Shown here piece by piece: positions 1 to 11,772 of a stretch of DNA of 64,000 nucleotides. The stretch comes from Argentina anserina (Eukaryota; Streptophyta; Magnoliopsida; Rosales; Rosaceae). The stretch's first letter is position 1. Each line of letters opens with the position of its first letter. Position numbers and translations under genes: made by a program. Under the pieces are notes generated by a model. That model saw only the letters and a list, made by a program, of their open reading frames with translations. It was not told the origin of the DNA and did no database searches. Where the stretch lies: the NCBI RefSeq assembly GCF_933775445.1, contig NW_026089511.1, positions 372,001-436,000 of the forward strand, read 5' to 3'.

Positions 1-378
1 CACTTGCAAAACTCTCAAATACAATAGAAACTCGCATCAGAAGCCTTACAGAAAGATACTCAAACGAGAAATGAAAAGATACACAATTGGAATAGTAAAG
101 ATAGGCAAACGATGTGAAGATACACAATTGGAATAGTAAAGATACGCAAACGATGTAAAGATACTCAGTATGAAAGAAACACACTCCCACACTTGCAAAA
201 CTCTCAAATACAATAGAAACTCGCATCAGAAGCCTTACAGAAAGATACTCAAACGAGAAATGAAAAGATACAGAATTGGAATAGTAAAGATACGCAAACG
301 ATGAAAAGATACACAATTGGAATAGTAAAGATACGCAAACGATGTAAAGATACTCAGTTTGAAAGAAACACACTCCCA

Positions 379-527
379 CACTTGCAAAACTCTCAAATTC
401 AATAGAAACTCGCATCAGAAAGCCTTACAGAAAGATACTCAAACGAGAAATGAAAAGATACACAATTGGAATAGTAAAGATACGCAATCGATGTAAAGAT
501 ACTCAGTTTGAAAGAAACACACTCCCA
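379..527 (+). repeat. Reference short monomer (149 bp, one 41 bp module)
   Basis: This is a representative short monomer running from one CACTTGCAAA to the next. It carries the TTC head (CTCAAATTCAATAG), AGAAAGCC with one extra A, then GATACTCAAACGAG, one GATACACAATTGG element, one GATACGCAATCGATG element, and the GATACTCAGTTTG tail. The extra A makes it 149 rather than 148 bp. The A-to-T change in GCAATCGATG creates a ClaI site (ATCGAT). The short class alternates with long monomers, often as long-long-short trimers of 527 bp in the first 2 kb. Confidence 0.95.
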
Positions 528-716
528 CACTTGCAAAACTCTCAAATACAATAGAAACTCGCATCAGAAGCCATACAGAAAGATACTCAAACGAGAAATG
601 AAAAGATACACAATTGGAATAGTAAAGATACGCAAACGATGTGAAGATACACAATTGGAATAGTAAAGATACGCAAACGATGTAAAGATACTCAGTTTGA
701 AAGAAACACACTCCCA

Positions 717-905
717 CACTTGCAAAACTCTCAAATACAATAGAAACTCGCATCAGAAGCCTTAAAGAAAGATACTCAAACGTGAAATGAAAAGATACAG
801 AATTGGAATAGTAAAGATACGCAAACGATGTAAAGATACACAATTGGAATAGTAAAGATACGCAAACGATGTAAAGATACTCAGTTTGAAAGAAACACAC
901 TCCCA
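717..905 (+). repeat. Reference long monomer (189 bp, two 41 bp modules)
   Basis: This is a representative long monomer with the TAC head (CTCAAATACAATAG) and AGAAGCC. The 41 bp module is present twice, first as GATACAGAATTGG... and then as GATACACAATTGG..., each followed by GATACGCAAACGATG. Its length is exactly 148 + 41 bp. Because 189 is divisible by three, consecutive long monomers keep reading frame, which explains the long but meaningless open frames on the minus strand. This copy also carries CCTTAAAG and the rare ACGTGAAATG variant at 781. Confidence 0.95.
811..870 (+). repeat. Junction of the two 41 bp modules in a long monomer
   Basis: The 41 bp module is GATACACAATTGG...AGTAAA (22 bp) followed by GATACGCAAACGATGTAAA (19 bp). 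Here the end of module 1 abuts module 2 without any spacer, so the repeat is perfect in register. Single-module monomers go straight from this point to GATACTCAG. The window holds monomers with one, one-and-a-half, two and three modules, so the module is itself a unit of expansion and contraction. Confidence 0.9.
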
Positions 906-1540
906 CACTTGCAAAACTCTCAAATTCAATAGAAACTCGCATCAGATAGCCTTACAGAAAGATACTCAAACGAGAAATGAAAAGATAGACAATTGGAATA
1001 GTAAAGATACGCAATCGATGTAAAGATACTCAGTTTTAAAGAAACACACTCCCACACTTGCAAAACTCTCAAATACAATAGAAACTCGCATCAGAAGCCT
1101 TACAGAAAGATACTCAAACGAGAAATGAAAAGATACACAATTGGAATAATAAAGATACGCAAACGATGTAAAGATACACAATTGGAATAGTAAAGATACG
1201 CAAACGATGTAAAGATAGTTAGTTTGAAAGAAACACACTCCCACACTTGCAAAACTCTCAAATACAATAGAAACTCGCATCAGAAGCCTTACAGAAAGAT
1301 ACTCAAACGAGAAATGAAAAGATACAGAATTGGAATAGTAAAGATACGCAAACGATGTAAAGATACTCAGTTTGAAAGAAACACACTCCCACACTTGCAA
1401 AACTCTCAAATTCAATAGAGACTCGCATCAGAAAGCCTTACAGAAAGATACTCAAACGAGAAATGAAAAGATAGACAATTGGAATAGTAAAGATACGCAA
1501 TCGATGTAAAGATACTCAGTTTGAAAGAAACACACTCCCA

Positions 1541-1728
1541 CACTTGCAAAACTCTCAAATACAATAGAACTCGCATCAGAAGCCTTACAGAAAGATACTC
1601 AAACGAGAAATGAAAAGATACAGAATTGGAATAGTAAAGATACGCAAACGATGTAAAGATACAAATTTGGAATAGTAAAGATACGCAAACGATGTAAAGA
1701 TACTCAGTTTGAAAGAAACACACTCCCA
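1541..1728 (+). repeat. Long monomer variant of 188 bp (one A deleted in the head)
   Basis: This is a long two-module monomer with TAGAACTCG instead of TAGAAACTCG, a 1-bp loss that gives 188 bp. The variant is nearly always paired with GATACAGAATTGG in module 1 and GATACAAATTTGG in module 2, or with GATATA/CACAATTGG forms, and it usually follows a 149 bp monomer. The 149 + 188 bp dimer is a recurrent building block of the array. Confidence 0.9.
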
Positions 1729-2214
1729 CACTTGCAAAACTCTCAAATTCAATAGAAACTCGCATCAGAAAGCCTTACAGAAAGATACTCAAACGAGAAA
1801 TGAAAAGATACACAATTGGAATAGTAAAGATACGCAAACGATGTAAAGATACTCAGTTTGAAAGAAACACACTCCCACACTTGCAAAACTCTCAAAATCA
1901 ATAGAAACTCGCATTAGAAAGCCTTACAGAAAGATACTCAAACGAGAAATGAAAAGATACACAATTAGAATAGTAAAGATACGCAATCGATGTAAAGATA
2001 CTCAGTTTGAAAGAAACACACTCCCACACTTGCAAAACTCTCAAATACAATAGAACTCGCATCAGAAGCCTTACAGAAAGATACTCAAACGAGAAATGAA
2101 AAGATACACAATTGGAATAGTAAAGATACGCAAACGATATAAAGATACACAATTGGAATAGTAAAGATACGCAAACGATGTAAAGATACTCAGTTTGAAA
2201 GAAACACACTCCCA

Positions 2215-4450
2215 CACTTGCAAAACTCTCAAATACAATAGAAACTCGCATCAGAAGCCTTACAGAAAGATACTCAAACGAGAAATGAAAAGATACACAA
2301 TTGGAATAGTAAAGATAGGCAAACGATGTGAAGATACACAATTGGAATAGTAAAGATACGCAAACGATGTAAAGATACTCAGTATGAAAGAAACACACTC
2401 CCACACTTGCAAAACTCTCAAATACAATAGAAACTCGCATCAGAAGCCTTACAGAAAGATACTCAAACGAGAAATGAAAAGATACAGAATTGGAATAGTA
2501 AAGATACGCAAACGATGTAAAGATACACAATTGGAATAGTAAAGATACTCAGTTTGAAAGAAACACACTCCCACACTTGCAAAACTCTCAAATTCAATAG
2601 AAACTCGCATCAGAAAGCCTTACAGAAAGATACTCAAACGAGAAATGAAAAGATACACAATTGGAATAGTAAAGATACGCAATCGATGTAAAGATACTCA
2701 GTTTGAAAGAAACACACTCCCACACTTGCAAAACTCTCAAATACAATAGAAACTCGCATCAGAAGCCATACAGAAAGATACTCAAACGAGAAATGAAAAG
2801 ATACACAATTGGAATAGTAAAGATACGCAAACGATGTGAAGATACACAATTGGAATAGTAAAGATACGCAATCGATGTAAAGATACTCAGTTTGAAAGAA
2901 ACACACTCCCACACTTGCAAAACTCTCAAATACAATAGAAACTCGCATCAGAAGCCTTAAAGAAAGATACTCAAACGTGAAATGAAAAGATACAGAATTG
3001 GAATAGTAAAGATACGCAAACGATGTAAAGATACACAATTGGAATAGTAAAGATACGCAAACGATGTAAAGATACTCAGTTTGAAAGAAACACACTCCCA
3101 CACTTGCAAAACTCTCAAATTCAATAGAAACTCGCATCAGATAGCCTTACAGAAAGATACTCAAACGAGAAATGAAAAGATAGACAATTGGAATAGTAAA
3201 GATACGCAATCGATGTAAAGATACTCAGTTTTAAAGAAACACACTCCCACACTTGCAAAACTCTCAAATACAATAGAAACTCGCATCAGAAGCCTTACAG
3301 AAAGATACTCAAACGAGAAATGAAAAGATACACAATTGGAATAATAAAGATACGCAAACGATGTAAAGATACACAATTGGAATAGTAAAGATACGCAAAC
3401 GATGTAAAGATAGTTAGTTTGAAAGAAACACACTCCCACACTTGCAAAACTCTCAAATACAATAGAAACTCGCATCAGAAGCCTTACAGAAAGATACTCA
3501 AACGAGAAATGAAAAGATACAGAATTGGAATAGTAAAGATACGCAAACGATGTAAAGATACAAATTTGGAATAGTAAAGATACGCAAACGATGTAAAGAT
3601 ACTCAGTTTGAAAGAAACACACTCCCACACTTGCAAAACTCTCAAATTCAATAGAGACTCGCATCAGAAAGCCTTACAGAAAGATACTCAAACGAGAAAT
3701 GAAAAGATAGACAATTGGAATAGTAAAGATACGCAATCGATGTAAAGATACTCAGTTTGAAAGAAACACACTCCCACACTTGCAAAACTCTCAAATACAA
3801 TAGAACTCGCATCAGAAGCCTTACAGAAAGATACTCAAACGAGAAATGAAAAGATACAGAATTGGAATAGTAAAGATACGCAAACGATGTAAAGATACAA
3901 ATTTGGAATAGTAAAGATACGCAAACGATGTAAAGATACTCAGTTTGAAAGAAACACACTCCCACACTTGCAAAACTCTCAAATTCAATAGAAACTCGCA
4001 TCAGAAAGCCTTACAGAAAGATACTCAAACGAGAAATGAAAAGATACACAATTGGAATAGTAAAGATACGCAAACGATGTAAAGATACTCAGTTTGAAAG
4101 AAACACACTCCCACACTTGCAAAACTCTCAAAATCAATAGAAACTCGCATTAGAAAGCCTTACAGAAAGATACTCAAACGAGAAATGAAAAGATACACAA
4201 TTAGAATAGTAAAGATACGCAATCGATGTAAAGATACTCAGTTTGAAAGAAACACACTCCCACACTTGCAAAACTCTCAAATACAATAGAACTCGCATCA
4301 GAAGCCTTACAGAAAGATACTCAAACGAGAAATGAAAAGATACACAATTGGAATAGTAAAGATACGCAAACGATATAAAGATACACAATTGGAATAGTAA
4401 AGATACGCAAACGATGTAAAGATACTCAGTTTGAAAGAAACACACTCCCA
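2215..4450 (+). repeat. Higher-order repeat A, copy 2 (13 monomers, 2,236 bp)
   Basis: This copy has the same monomer order as copy 1, but two monomers differ in length by exact structural units. The monomer at 2,404-2,573 is 170 bp because a 19 bp GATACGC element is missing. The monomer at 3,439-3,627 is 189 bp, one 41 bp module longer than its counterpart at 1,244. The net length is 2,214 - 19 + 41 = 2,236 bp. Shared private markers (GATAGGC, CCATACAG, ACGTGAAATG at 2,976, GATAGTTAG) confirm homology. Confidence 0.85.
2404..2573 (+). repeat. 170 bp monomer lacking one 19 bp GATACGC element
   Basis: Module 1 is complete, but in module 2 the 22 bp GATACACAATTGG...AGTAAA element runs straight into GATACTCAGTTTG at about 2,545. 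The 19 bp element GATACGCAAACGATGTAAA is missing. The deletion begins and ends at GATAC, as expected from slippage or exchange between neighbouring GATAC-bounded elements. The corresponding monomer of copy 1 (190-378) has both elements. Confidence 0.9.
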
Positions 4451-5989
4451 CACTTGCAAAACTCTCAAATACAATAGAAACTCGCATCAGAAGCCTTACA
4501 GAAAGATACTCAAACGAGAAATGAAAAGATACACAATTGGAATAGTAAAGATAGGCAAACGATGTGAAGATACACAATTGGAATAGTAAAGATACGCAAA
4601 CGATGTAAAGATACTCAGTATGAAAGAAACACACTCCCACACTTGCAAAACTCTCAAATTCAATAGAAACTCGCATCAGATAGCCTTACAGAAAGATACT
4701 CAAACGAGAAATGAAAAGATAGACAATTGGAATAGTAAAGATACGCAATCGATGTAAAGATACTCAGTTTTAAAGAAACACACTCCCACACTTGCAAAAC
4801 TCTCAAATACAATAGAAACTCGCATCAGAAGCCTTACAGAAAGATACTCAAACGAGAAATGAAAAGATACACAATTGGAATAATAAAGATACGCAAACGA
4901 TGTAAAGATACACAATTGGAATAGTAAAGATACGCAAACGATGTAAAGATAGTTAGTTTGAAAGAAACACACTCCCACACTTGCAAAACTCTCAAATACA
5001 ATAGAAACTCGCATCAGAAGCCTTACAGAAAGATACTCAAACGAGAAATGAAAAGATACAGAATTGGAATAGTAAAGATACGCAAACGATGTAAAGATAC
5101 AAATTTGGAATAGTAAAGATACGCAAACGATGTAAAGATACTCAGTTTGAAAGAAACACACTCCCACACTTGCAAAACTCTCAAATTCAATAGAGACTCG
5201 CATCAGAAAGCCTTACAGAAAGATACTCAAACGAGAAATGAAAAGATAGACAATTGGAATAGTAAAGATACGCAATCGATGTAAAGATACTCAGTTTGAA
5301 AGAAACACACTCCCACACTTGCAAAACTCTCAAATACAATAGAACTCGCATCAGAAGCCTTACAGAAAGATACTCAAACGAGAAATGAAAAGATACAGAA
5401 TTGGAATAGTAAAGATACGCAAACGATGTAAAGATACAAATTTGGAATAGTAAAGATACGCAAACGATGTAAAGATACTCAGTTTGAAAGAAACACACTC
5501 CCACACTTGCAAAACTCTCAAATTCAATAGAAACTCGCATCAGAAAGCCTTACAGAAAGATACTCAAACGAGAAATGAAAAGATACACAATTGGAATAGT
5601 AAAGATACGCAAACGATGTAAAGATACTCAGTTTGAAAGAAACACACTCCCACACTTGCAAAACTCTCAAAATCAATAGAAACTCGCATTAGAAAGCCTT
5701 ACAGAAAGATACTCAAACGAGAAATGAAAAGATACACAATTAGAATAGTAAAGATACGCAATCGATGTAAAGATACTCAGTTTGAAAGAAACACACTCCC
5801 ACACTTGCAAAACTCTCAAATACAATAGAACTCGCATCAGAAGCCTTACAGAAAGATACTCAAACGAGAAATGAAAAGATACACAATTGGAATAGTAAAG
5901 ATACGCAAACGATATAAAGATACACAATTGGAATAGTAAAGATACGCAAACGATGTAAAGATACTCAGTTTGAAAGAAACACACTCCCA
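4451..5989 (+). repeat. Higher-order repeat A, copy 3 (shortened, 1,539 bp)
   Basis: This copy begins like copies 1 and 2 with the GATAGGC monomer and then jumps directly to the monomer that carries CAGATAGCC (near 4,678). It lacks 697 bp relative to copy 2, which equals four whole monomers (189 + 170 + 149 + 189). The remainder follows copy 2 at an offset of 1,539 bp to the next GATAGGC monomer at 5,990. An in-register loss of whole monomers fits unequal crossover. Confidence 0.82.
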
Positions 5990-6894
5990 CACTTGCAAAA
6001 CTCTCAAATACAATAGAAACTCGCATCAGAAGCCTTACAGAAAGATACTCAAACGAGAAATGAAAAGATACACAATTGGAATAGTAAAGATAGGCAAACG
6101 ATGTGAAGATACACAATTGGAATAGTAAAGATACGCAAACGATGTAAAGATACTCAGTATGAAAGAAACACACTCCCACACTTGCAAAACTCTCAAATAC
6201 AATAGAAACTCGCATCAGAAGCCTTACAGAAAGATACTCAAACGAGAAATGAAAAGATACACAATTGGAATAGTAAAGATACGCAAACGATGTGAAGATA
6301 CACAATTGGAATAGTAAAGATACGCAAACGATGTAAAGATACTCAGTATGAAAGAAACACACTCCTATACTTGCAAAACTCTCAAATTCAATAGAAACTC
6401 GCATCAGATAGCCTTACAGAAAGATACTCAAACGAGAAATGAAAAGATAGACAATTGGAATAGTAAAGATACGCAATCAATGTAAAGATACTCAGTTTTA
6501 AAGAAACACACTCCCACACTTGCAAAACTCTCAAATACAATAGAAACTCGCATCAGAAGCCTTACAGAAAGATACTCAAACGAGAAATGAAAAGATACAC
6601 AATTGGAATAGTAAAGATAGGCAAACGATGTGAAGATACACAATTGGAATAGTAAAGATACGCAAACGATGTAAAGATACTCAGTATGAAAGAAACACAC
6701 TCCCACACTTGCAAAACTCTCAAATACAATAGAAACTCGCATCAGAAGCCTTACAGAAAGATACTCAAACGAGAAATGAAAAGATACAGAATTGGAATAG
6801 TAAAGATACGCAAACGATGTAAAGATACACAATTAGAATAGTAAAGATACGCAAACGATGTAAAGATACTCAGTTTAAAAGAAACACACTCCCA
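5990..6894 (+). repeat. Higher-order repeat A, copy 4 (diverging partial copy)
   Basis: The block starts with the GATAGGC monomer (189 bp), then a second 189 bp monomer with GATGTGAAG, then 149, 189 and 189 bp monomers. It carries the private variants TCCTATACTTG near 6,364 and GCAATCAATG near 6,475. From about 6,895 the order no longer matches copies 1-3, so I end the family here. Confidence 0.65.
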
Positions 6895-7444
6895 CACTTG
6901 CAAAACTCTCAAATTCAATAGAAACTCGCATCAGAAAGCCTTACAGAAAGATACTCAAACGAGAAATGAAAAGATACACAATTGGAATAGTAAAGATACG
7001 CAAACGATGTAAAGGTACTCAGTATGAAAGAAACACACTCCCACACTTGCAAAACTCTCAAATACAATAGAAACTCGCATCAGAAGCCTTACAGAAAGAT
7101 ACTCAAACGAGAAATGAAAAGATACAGAATTGGAATAGTAAAGATACGCAAACGATGTAAAGATACACAATTGGAATAGTAAAGATACGCAAACGATGTA
7201 AAGATACTCAGTATGAAAGAAACACACTCCCACACTTGCAAAACTCTCAAATACAATAGAAACTCGCATCAGAAGCCTTACAGAAAGATACTCAAACGAG
7301 AAATGAAAAGATACAGAATTGGAATAGTAAAGATACGCAAACGATGTAAAGATACACAATTAGAATAGTAAAGATACGCAAACGATGTAAAGATACTCAG
7401 TTTGAAAGAAACACACTCCCACACTTGCAAAACTCTCAAATTCA

Positions 7445-9320
7445 ATAGAAACTCGCATCAGAAGCCATACAGAAAGATACTCAAACGAGAAATGAAAAGA
7501 TACACAATTGGAATAGTAAAGATACGCAAACGATGTGAAGATACACAATTGGAATAGTAAAGATACGCAAACGATGTAAAGATACTCAGTTTGAAAGAAA
7601 CACACTCCCACACTTGCAAAACTCTCAAATACAATAGAAACTCGCATCAGAAGCCTTAAAGAAAGATACTCAAACGTGAAATGAAAAGATACAGAATTGG
7701 AATAGTAAAGATACGCAAACGATGTAAAGATACACAATTGGAATAGTAAAGATACGCAAACGATGTAAAGATACTCAGTTTGAAAGAAACACACTCCCAC
7801 ACTTGCAAAACTCTCAAATTCAATAGAAACTCGCATCAGATAGCCTTACAGAAAGATACTCAAACGAGAAATGAAAAGATAGACAATTGGAATAGTAAAG
7901 ATACGCAATCGATGTAAAGATACTCAGTTTTAAAGAAACACACTCCCACACTTGCAAAACTCTCAAATACAATAGAAACTCGCATCAGAAGCCTTACAGA
8001 AAGATACTCAAACGAGAAATGAAAAGATACACAATTGGAATAATAAAGATACGCAAACGATGTAAAGATACACAATTGGAATAGTAAAGATACGCAAACG
8101 ATGTAAAGATAGTTTGTTTGAAAGAAACACACTCCCACACTTGCAAAACTCTCAAATACAATAGAAACTCGCATCAGAAGCCTTACAGATAGATACTCAA
8201 ACGAGAAATGAAAAGATACAGAATTGGAATAGTAAAGATACGCAAACGATGTAAAGATACAAATTTGGAATAGTAAAGATACGCAAACGATGTAAAGATA
8301 CTCAGTTTGAAAGAAACACACTCCCACACTTGCAAAACTCTCAAATTCAATAGAAACTCGCATCAGAAAGCCTTACAGAAAGATACTCAAACGAGAAATG
8401 AAAAGATAGACAATTGGAATAGTAAAGATACGCAATCGATGTAAAGATACTCAGTTTGAAAGAAACACACTCCCACACTTGCAAAACTCTCAAATACAAT
8501 AGAACTCGCATCAGAAGCCTTACAGAAAGATACTCAAACGAGAAATGAAAAGATACAGAATTGGAATAGTAAAGATACGCAAACGATGTAAAGATACAAA
8601 TTTGGAATAGTAAAGATACGCAAACGATGTAAAGATACTCAGTTTGAAAGAAACACACTCCCACACTTGCAAAACTCTCAAATTCAATAGAAACTCGCAT
8701 CAGAAAGCCTTACAGAAAGATACTCAAACGAGAAATGAAAAGATACACAATTGGAATAGTAAAGATACGCAAACGATGTAAAGATACTCAGTTTGAAAGA
8801 AACACACTCCCACACTTGCAAAACTCTCAAAATCAATAGAAACTCGCATTAGAAAGCCTTACAGAAAGATACTCAAACGAGAAATGAAAAGATAGACAAT
8901 TGGAATAGTAAAGATACGCAATCGATGTAAAGATACTCAGTTTGAAAGAAACACACTCCCACACTTGCAAAACTCTCAAATACAATAGAAACTCGCATTA
9001 GAAAGCCTTACAGAAAGATACTCAAACGAGAAATGAAAAGATACACAATTGGAATAATAAAGATACGCAAACGATGTAAAGATACACAATTGGAATAGTA
9101 AAGATACGCAAACGATGTAAAGATACTCAGTTTGAAAGAAACACACTCCCACACTTGCAAAACTCTCAAATTCAATAGAAACTCGCATCAGAAAGCCTTA
9201 CAGAAAGATACTCAAACGAGAAATGAAAAGATAGACAATTGGAATAGTAAAGATACGCAATCGATGTAAAGATACTCAGTTTGAAAGAAACACACTCCCA
9301 CACTTGCAAAACTCTCAAAT
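7445..9320 (+). repeat. Duplicated block, partner at 11,773-13,648 (offset 4,328 bp)
   Basis: CCATACAG, ACGTGAAATG (7,675 and 12,003), CAGATAGCC and the GATAGTT-tailed monomer occur in the same order at a constant offset of 4,328 bp. Private differences are few: GATAGTTTG at 8,109 against GATAGTTAG in the partner, CAGATAGATAC near 8,187, and CTTGGAAAAC near 12,281 in the partner only. The ends are approximate because all flanks are satellite. Confidence 0.8.
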
Positions 9321-9785
9321 TCAATAGAAAATCGCATCAGAAAGCCTTACAGAAATATACTCAAACGAGAAATGAAAAGATACACAATTGGAATAATAAA
9401 GATACGCAAACGATGTAAAGATACACAATTGGAATAGTAAAGATACGCAAACGATGTAAAGATACTCAGTATGAAAGAAACACACTCCCACACTTGCAAA
9501 ACTCTCAAATACAATAGAAACTCGCATCAGAAGCCTTACAGAAAGATACTCAAACGAGAAATGAAAAGATACAGAATTGGAATAGTAAAGATACGCAAAC
9601 GATGTAAAGATACACAATTAGAATAGTAAAGATACGCAAACGATGTAAAGATACTCAGTTTGAAAGAAACACACTCCCACACTTGCAAAACTCTCAAATT
9701 CAATAGAAACTCGCATCAGAAAACCTTACAGAAAGATACTCAAACGAGAAATGAAAAGATACACAATTGGAATAGTAAAGATACG
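8940..9785 (+). repeat. Duplicated block, partner at 10,144-10,989 (offset 1,204 bp)
   Basis: The CATTAG head, the AAATCGC head and the rare AGAAATATAC variant (9,351 and 10,555) recur with constant spacing of 1,204 bp. One difference is AGTCTTACAG near 10,548 against AGCCTTACAG here. Confidence 0.75.
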
Positions 9786-10143
9786 CAATCGATGTAAAGA
9801 TACTCAGTTTGAAAGAAACACACTCCCACACTTGCAAAACTCTCAAATACAATAGAACTCGCATCAGAAGCCTTACAGAAAGATACTCAAACGAGAAATG
9901 AAAAGATACAGAATTGGAATAGTAAAGATACGCAAACGATGTAAAGATACAAATTTGGAATAGTAAAGATACGCAAACGATGTAAAGATACTCAGTTTGA
10001 AAGAAACACACTCCCACACTTGCAAAACTCTCAAATTCAATAGAAACTCGCATCAGAAAGCCTTACAGAAAGATACTCAAACGAGAAATGAAAAGATACA
10101 CAATTGGAATAGTAAAGATACGCAAACGATGTAAAGATACTCA

Positions 10144-11570
10144 GTTTGAAAGAAACACACTCCCACACTTGCAAAACTCTCAAATACAATAGAAACTCGC
10201 ATTAGAAAGCCTTACAGAAAGATACTCAAACGAGAAATGAAAAGATACACAATTGGAATAATAAAGATACGCAAACGATGTAAAGATACACAATTGGAAT
10301 AGTAAAGATACGCAAACGATGTAAAGATACTCAGTTTGAAAGAAACACACTCCCACACTTGCAAAACTCTCAAATTCAATAGAAACTCGCATCAGAAAGC
10401 CTTACAGAAAGATACTCAAACGAGAAATGAAAAGATAGACAATTGGAATAGTAAAGATACGCAATCGATGTAAAGATACTCAGTTTGAAAGAAACACACT
10501 CCCACACTTGCAAAACTCTCAAATTCAATAGAAAATCGCATCAGAAAGTCTTACAGAAATATACTCAAACGAGAAATGAAAAGATACACAATTGGAATAA
10601 TAAAGATACGCAAACGATGTAAAGATACACAATTGGAATAGTAAAGATACGCAAACGATGTAAAGATACTCAGTATGAAAGAAACACACTCCCACACTTG
10701 CAAAACTCTCAAATACAATAGAAACTCGCATCAGAAGCCTTACAGAAAGATACTCAAACGAGAAATGAAAAGATACAGAATTGGAATAGTAAAGATACGC
10801 AAACGATGTAAAGATACACAATTAGAATAGTAAAGATACGCAAACGATGTAAAGATACTCAGTTTGAAAGAAACACACTCCCACACTTGCAAAACTCTCA
10901 AATTCAATAGAAACTCGCATCAGAAAGCCTTACAGAAAGATACTCAAACGAGAAATGAAAAGATACACAATTGGAATAGTAAAGATACGCAAACGATGTA
11001 AAGGTACTCAGTATGAAAGAAACACACTCCCACACTTGCAAAACTCTCAAATACAATAGAAACTCGCATCAGAAGCCTTACAGAAAGATACTCAAACGAG
11101 AAATGAAAAGATACAGAATTGGAATAGTAAAGATACGCAAACGATGTAAAGATACACAATTGGAATAGTAAAGATACGCAAACGATGTAAAGATACTCAG
11201 TATGAAAGAAACACACTCCCACACTTGCAAAACTCTCAAATACAATAGAAACTCGCATCAGAAGCCTTACAGAAAGATACTCAAACGAGAAATGAAAAGA
11301 TACAGAATTGGAATAGTAAAGATACGCAAACGATGTAAAGATACACAATTAGAATAGTAAAGATACGCAAACGATGTAAAGATACTCAGTTTGAAAGAAA
11401 CACACTCCCACACTTGCAAAACTCTCAAATTCAATAGAAACTCGCATCAGAAAGCCTTACAGAAAGATACTCAAACGAGAAATGAAAAGATAGACAATTG
11501 GAATAGTAAAGATACGCAATCGATGTAAAGATACTCAGTTTGAAAGAAACACACTCCCACACTTGCAAAA
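10144..11570 (+). repeat. Duplicated block, partner at 14,242-15,668 (offset 4,098 bp)
   Basis: AGAAATATAC (10,555 and 14,653) and AAAGGTACTC (11,000 and 15,098) have the same offset of 4,098 bp, with matching monomer order between and around them. The partner carries GATATGCAAAC near 15,273 and GTAGAGATAC near 15,606 as private changes. The match ends where the head sequence switches from TTC to TAC type. Confidence 0.75.
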
Positions 11571-11772
11571 CTCTAAAATTCAATAGAAAATCGCATCAGA
11601 AAGCCTTACAGAAATATACTCAAACGAGAAATGAAAAGATACAGAATTGGAATAGTAAAGATACGCAAACGATGTAAGGATACAAATTTGGAATAGTAAA
11701 GATACGCAAACGATGTAAAGATACTCAGTTTGAAAGAAACACACTCCCACACTTGCAAAACTCTCAAATACA

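Larger units (their letters stand above)
1..2214 (+). repeat. Higher-order repeat A, copy 1 (13 monomers)
   Basis: Thirteen monomers of 189, 189, 149, 189, 189, 149, 189, 148, 149, 188, 149, 149 and 188 bp sum to 2,214 bp. Private variants include GATAGGCAAACG at about 100, AAGCCATACAG at about 570 and ACGTGAAATG at 781, and they recur in order in copy 2. The monomer at 1,244-1,391 has one module where the same monomer in copies 2 and 3 has two. The window edge defines the start used here, so the true unit may begin elsewhere. Confidence 0.85.

Noticed and set aside
1224..1418. 64-codon plus-strand open frames (also near 17,933, 27,509, 47,402, 48,458, 50,672 and others)
   Set aside because: These open only where a single-module 148 bp monomer follows the right neighbour. 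The sequence is plain satellite with no ribosome-binding or start context and no change in composition.
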